This document shows, in pieces, positions 62,410-64,000 of a DNA stretch of 64,000 nucleotides (the stretch's first letter is position 1; each line of letters starts with the position of its first letter). Origin of the DNA: Nocardioides jensenii JCM 1364 = NBRC 14755 (GTDB lineage Bacteria; Actinomycetota; Actinomycetes; Propionibacteriales; Nocardioidaceae); assembly GCF_001552535.1 (NCBI RefSeq), contig NZ_BCRJ01000058.1:1-64000 (forward strand). Direction: 5' to 3'. Below the pieces are notes generated by a model. It had not been told where the DNA came from, made no database searches, and saw nothing but the letters and a program-made list of their open reading frames with translations. The position numbers and the translations under genes are program-made.

Positions 62410-62871
62410 ATGACCCGAAGCGACCTGATCCGACGCGGCGCCACTGTGCTGGCCCTGGTCGCGTGCCTGCTCTCGGTGGCCGCGATGGCACAGGCCAAGT
62501 TCAGCGCCACGTCCTCACGCGGACTCGCCGTCGGCACCGCCACGATGGTCGCGCCGACCGGCGCGACCGGCAGCTACACCTGCCGGATCGGGTTCTTGAC
62601 CGAGGGCATCACGTTCACCATCGGCTCGTTCACCGACAACGGTCCGGGCCGTACGTCGTACCGCTTCAGGGTCAGCAGTGGCAGCACCGTGCAGGGGTCG
62701 ACGAGCTCGACCACCACGTCCGGCGCGGTGTCCTCTGCGATGGTCGGCGTGGACGTCGGGGCGACCACCTGGACCCTGTCGATCCAGACCGAGCTGTCCA
62801 ACTGGACCAGCCCGGTCTGGACGAAGTCGGTCACCTGTCCGTTCCACGGCACGGCAACCGGCACGTTCTGA
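62410..62871 (+). CDS. Second small secreted TasA-like protein
   Basis: A 153-residue exported protein: signal segment VLALVACLLSVAAMAQAKFSATSS resembling a SipW-type signal, then a Thr/Ser-rich beta-strand domain with two cysteines (SYTCRIGF, SVTCPFHG). ATG at 62410. It is divergent from the response regulator and shares its promoter region. Probably a second substrate of the SipW-like peptidase. Confidence 0.65.
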   Translation: MTRSDLIRRGATVLALVACLLSVAAMAQAKFSATSSRGLAVGTATMVAPTGATGSYTCRIGFLTEGITFTIGSFTDNGPGRTSYRFRVSSGSTVQGSTSSTTTSGAVSSAMVGVDVGATTWTLSIQTELSNWTSPVWTKSVTCPFHGTATGTF

Positions 62872-62890
62872 GCGACTCAGCGACCGGGCC

Positions 62891-63421
62891 TCACAGGCCT
62901 CGGCACTGGTTCTCCTTGTTGCCCTCGACCCGGTTGTTGCCACCGACAGGGCGCGGCTTGTTGGACTTGCACTGCAGGTTGCCGTCGACGACGTTGCCCC
63001 GCACGGTGAACCGTCCGCGGTTGGAGAACAGCTGGATGTCACCGTTGACTCGTGCCCGCGCGATGACGCCGCCGTTCGTGCCGGCCTTGAGCTGGATGTT
63101 GCCGTCGACTCGTGACGGGACGCCGGAACGCACCCGCACGACCACGCGCTTGGCGTGACCGGCCTGGATGTTGCCGCCGACCTTCACTCCGCTGGCCACG
63201 AGCCGAGCGTTGCGGTAGACCTTCACGTCGCCGTCGACACGGGTGCCGTTCAGCGAGCAGGTGGCACCCCTCGGGACGATCACGTTGCCGTCGATGTAGC
63301 GGGCACCGATCGCACCACGGCAGACCCGGTCGTCGCCGGCCTGCGCGGCCGGTGCCGAGATGCCCACGAAGGTGGTAGCCAAGGTGATCGGGAGGGCGGC
63401 AAGAGCGAGCATGCGCTTCAT
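62891..63421 (-). CDS. Secreted beta-helix-like repeat protein
   Basis: A 176-residue exported protein with a classical signal peptide (MKRMLALAALPITLATTFVG, cleavage likely after AAQA). The mature part contains six V-x-G-[ND]-[VIL]-type units at roughly even spacing (VDGDVKV, VGGNIQA, VDGNIQL, VNGDIQL, VDGNLQC, VEGNKEN), suggesting a short solenoid. Three cysteines (VCRG, ATCSL, LQCKS) and a last one near the end (NQCRG) could make disulfides. ATG at 63421. Confidence 0.7.
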   Translation of the reverse strand: MKRMLALAALPITLATTFVGISAPAAQAGDDRVCRGAIGARYIDGNVIVPRGATCSLNGTRVDGDVKVYRNARLVASGVKVGGNIQAGHAKRVVVRVRSGVPSRVDGNIQLKAGTNGGVIARARVNGDIQLFSNRGRFTVRGNVVDGNLQCKSNKPRPVGGNNRVEGNKENQCRGL

Positions 63422-63526
63422 GGGAAGGCCTTTCGTCGAGGAGTTGAATTGCCCTGATCCTCGAGGCGGGCGGTGAGCCGGTCATGAGACGAACCTGAGA
63501 GGGTTCTCACCCGCTTCGGCTCGGAC

Positions 63527-64000
63527 TCAGCCGCCCAGCCGCACCTTCACCACCGGGGTGCGCACCCCGCGACTGAGTCGACCCTTGAACGGAACCAGCC
63601 ACACCTGGTAGGTGCCGTTGCGCAGCCCGGGCGTGGTGGAGGTGTGCCGGCGACGTCCGTTGAAGGTGCCCCACACCTTGGTCGCACCGTTGGGCATCCG
63701 GAGCACCAGCTGGGCGTTGTAGCGGAACCGGGTCGGGTCCCAGGCCACCCGGATCTGGTGCCCCAGCGCTCTCACGTTGATCCGCGCCCGCGGGTTCCAC
63801 CTGACCACTCGGTAGACCATCGGCTGTTCGGGCAGCACCCCGATCCTGTGGAACGCCTGGGCCACACGGTGCGCGATCAGCGTCTCGCCCGTGGCGTTGG
63901 GGTGCGTGCCGTCGACCGTGTGCCTGGCCGGGTCGAACGCCAGACCGGCACCCGACTGGGTCCGGGCGAAGGTGACCAGGGGGTCGTCGGCGAACTGGGC
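63527..64000 (-). CDS. SGNH/GDSL-type hydrolase, C-terminal part (cut by window edge)
   Basis: The frame runs in from the window edge and ends at 63527. The visible N-terminal piece includes VDGTHPNATGETLIAHRVA, the block V Asp-x-x-His that supplies the catalytic Asp and His of SGNH hydrolases. After it is a beta-rich C-terminal domain of about 100 residues (RINVRALGHQIRVAWDP..., YQVWLVPFKGRLSRG), probably a cell-wall or substrate-binding module. The nucleophile Ser lies beyond the window. An internal GTG at 63865 is not the true start. Confidence 0.75.
   Translation of the reverse strand, partial: AQFADDPLVTFARTQSGAGLAFDPARHTVDGTHPNATGETLIAHRVAQAFHRIGVLPEQPMVYRVVRWNPRARINVRALGHQIRVAWDPTRFRYNAQLVLRMPNGATKVWGTFNGRRRHTSTTPGLRNGTYQVWLVPFKGRLSRGVRTPVVKVRLGG

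Noticed and set aside
1-64000. CRISPR array or insertion sequence
   Set aside because: No regularly spaced repeats, Cas genes, transposase or IS-type terminal inverted repeats were seen.

Overview
The window is a high-GC actinobacterial chromosome carrying an integrated mobile element of about 20 kb. The host is placed among the Actinomycetota by a mycothiol S-conjugate amidase, AfsR-type regulation, many GTG starts and ATGA/GTGA-overlapping operons. The gene set (TasA/SipW cell-surface locus, YhgE/Pip, AI-2E exporter) suggests a Nocardioides-like member of the Propionibacteriales. That placement is inference from protein resemblance, not from a marker gene. The backbone order fumC, phoH, short-chain cis-prenyltransferase, hemolysin III, DUF255 thioredoxin-like gene, small membrane protein, mca, DUF4307, greA, metB resembles the Mycobacterium tuberculosis Rv1079-Rv1098c region as I remember it.

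Layout. 1-12.7 kb: an acyl-CoA ligase/TetR pair facing fumC and a malonyl-CoA-synthetase-like gene, a cell-wall lytic transglycosylase, phoH, a cis-prenyltransferase, hemolysin III, two unknown membrane proteins and a DUF255 gene. 12.74-32.91 kb: an integrative, probably mobilizable element. It has a tyrosine integrase at its left end, a type I restriction-modification operon (hsdM, hsdS, a PD-(D/E)xK nuclease with an EVE/PUA-like tail, hsdR, a KAP NTPase), a MobF-type relaxase, several small DNA-binding proteins, a sigma-70-like factor with two tiny basic proteins, a frameshifted HTH/AbiEi-like gene and a PIN toxin-antitoxin pair. 32.9-64 kb: ordinary chromosome with fatty-acid genes, YhgE/Pip with a GNAT-ABC fusion, mca, greA, ilvA, an AI-2E exporter, metB, msrA, a MoxR-VWA pair, a large AfsR-like regulator, small stress and detoxification genes, and a TasA/SipW/response-regulator surface locus.

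The strongest finding concerns how the element sits in the chromosome. A 14-bp core (12740-12753 and 32901-32914) encodes the CHWC(H) motif of the DUF255 protein. Integration cuts the host gene after codon 53. The original 5' end is left stranded at the right end (32901-33061). The element's left end supplies a diverged but in-frame replacement 5' end with its own upstream region, so the gene remains intact under element-borne control. Both termini carry paired 11-bp repeats that look like integrase arm sites.

The element's cargo is mainly defence and regulation. The five-gene hsd operon combines a classical type I system with a putative modification-dependent nuclease and a KAP P-loop NTPase, all joined by start/stop overlaps or very short gaps. 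No coupling protein or type IV secretion genes are visible, so transfer would need a helper. In the chromosome, two TasA/camelysin-like genes flank a response regulator, and the same TTGAGG-type direct repeat lies upstream of both, which suggests a small regulon.
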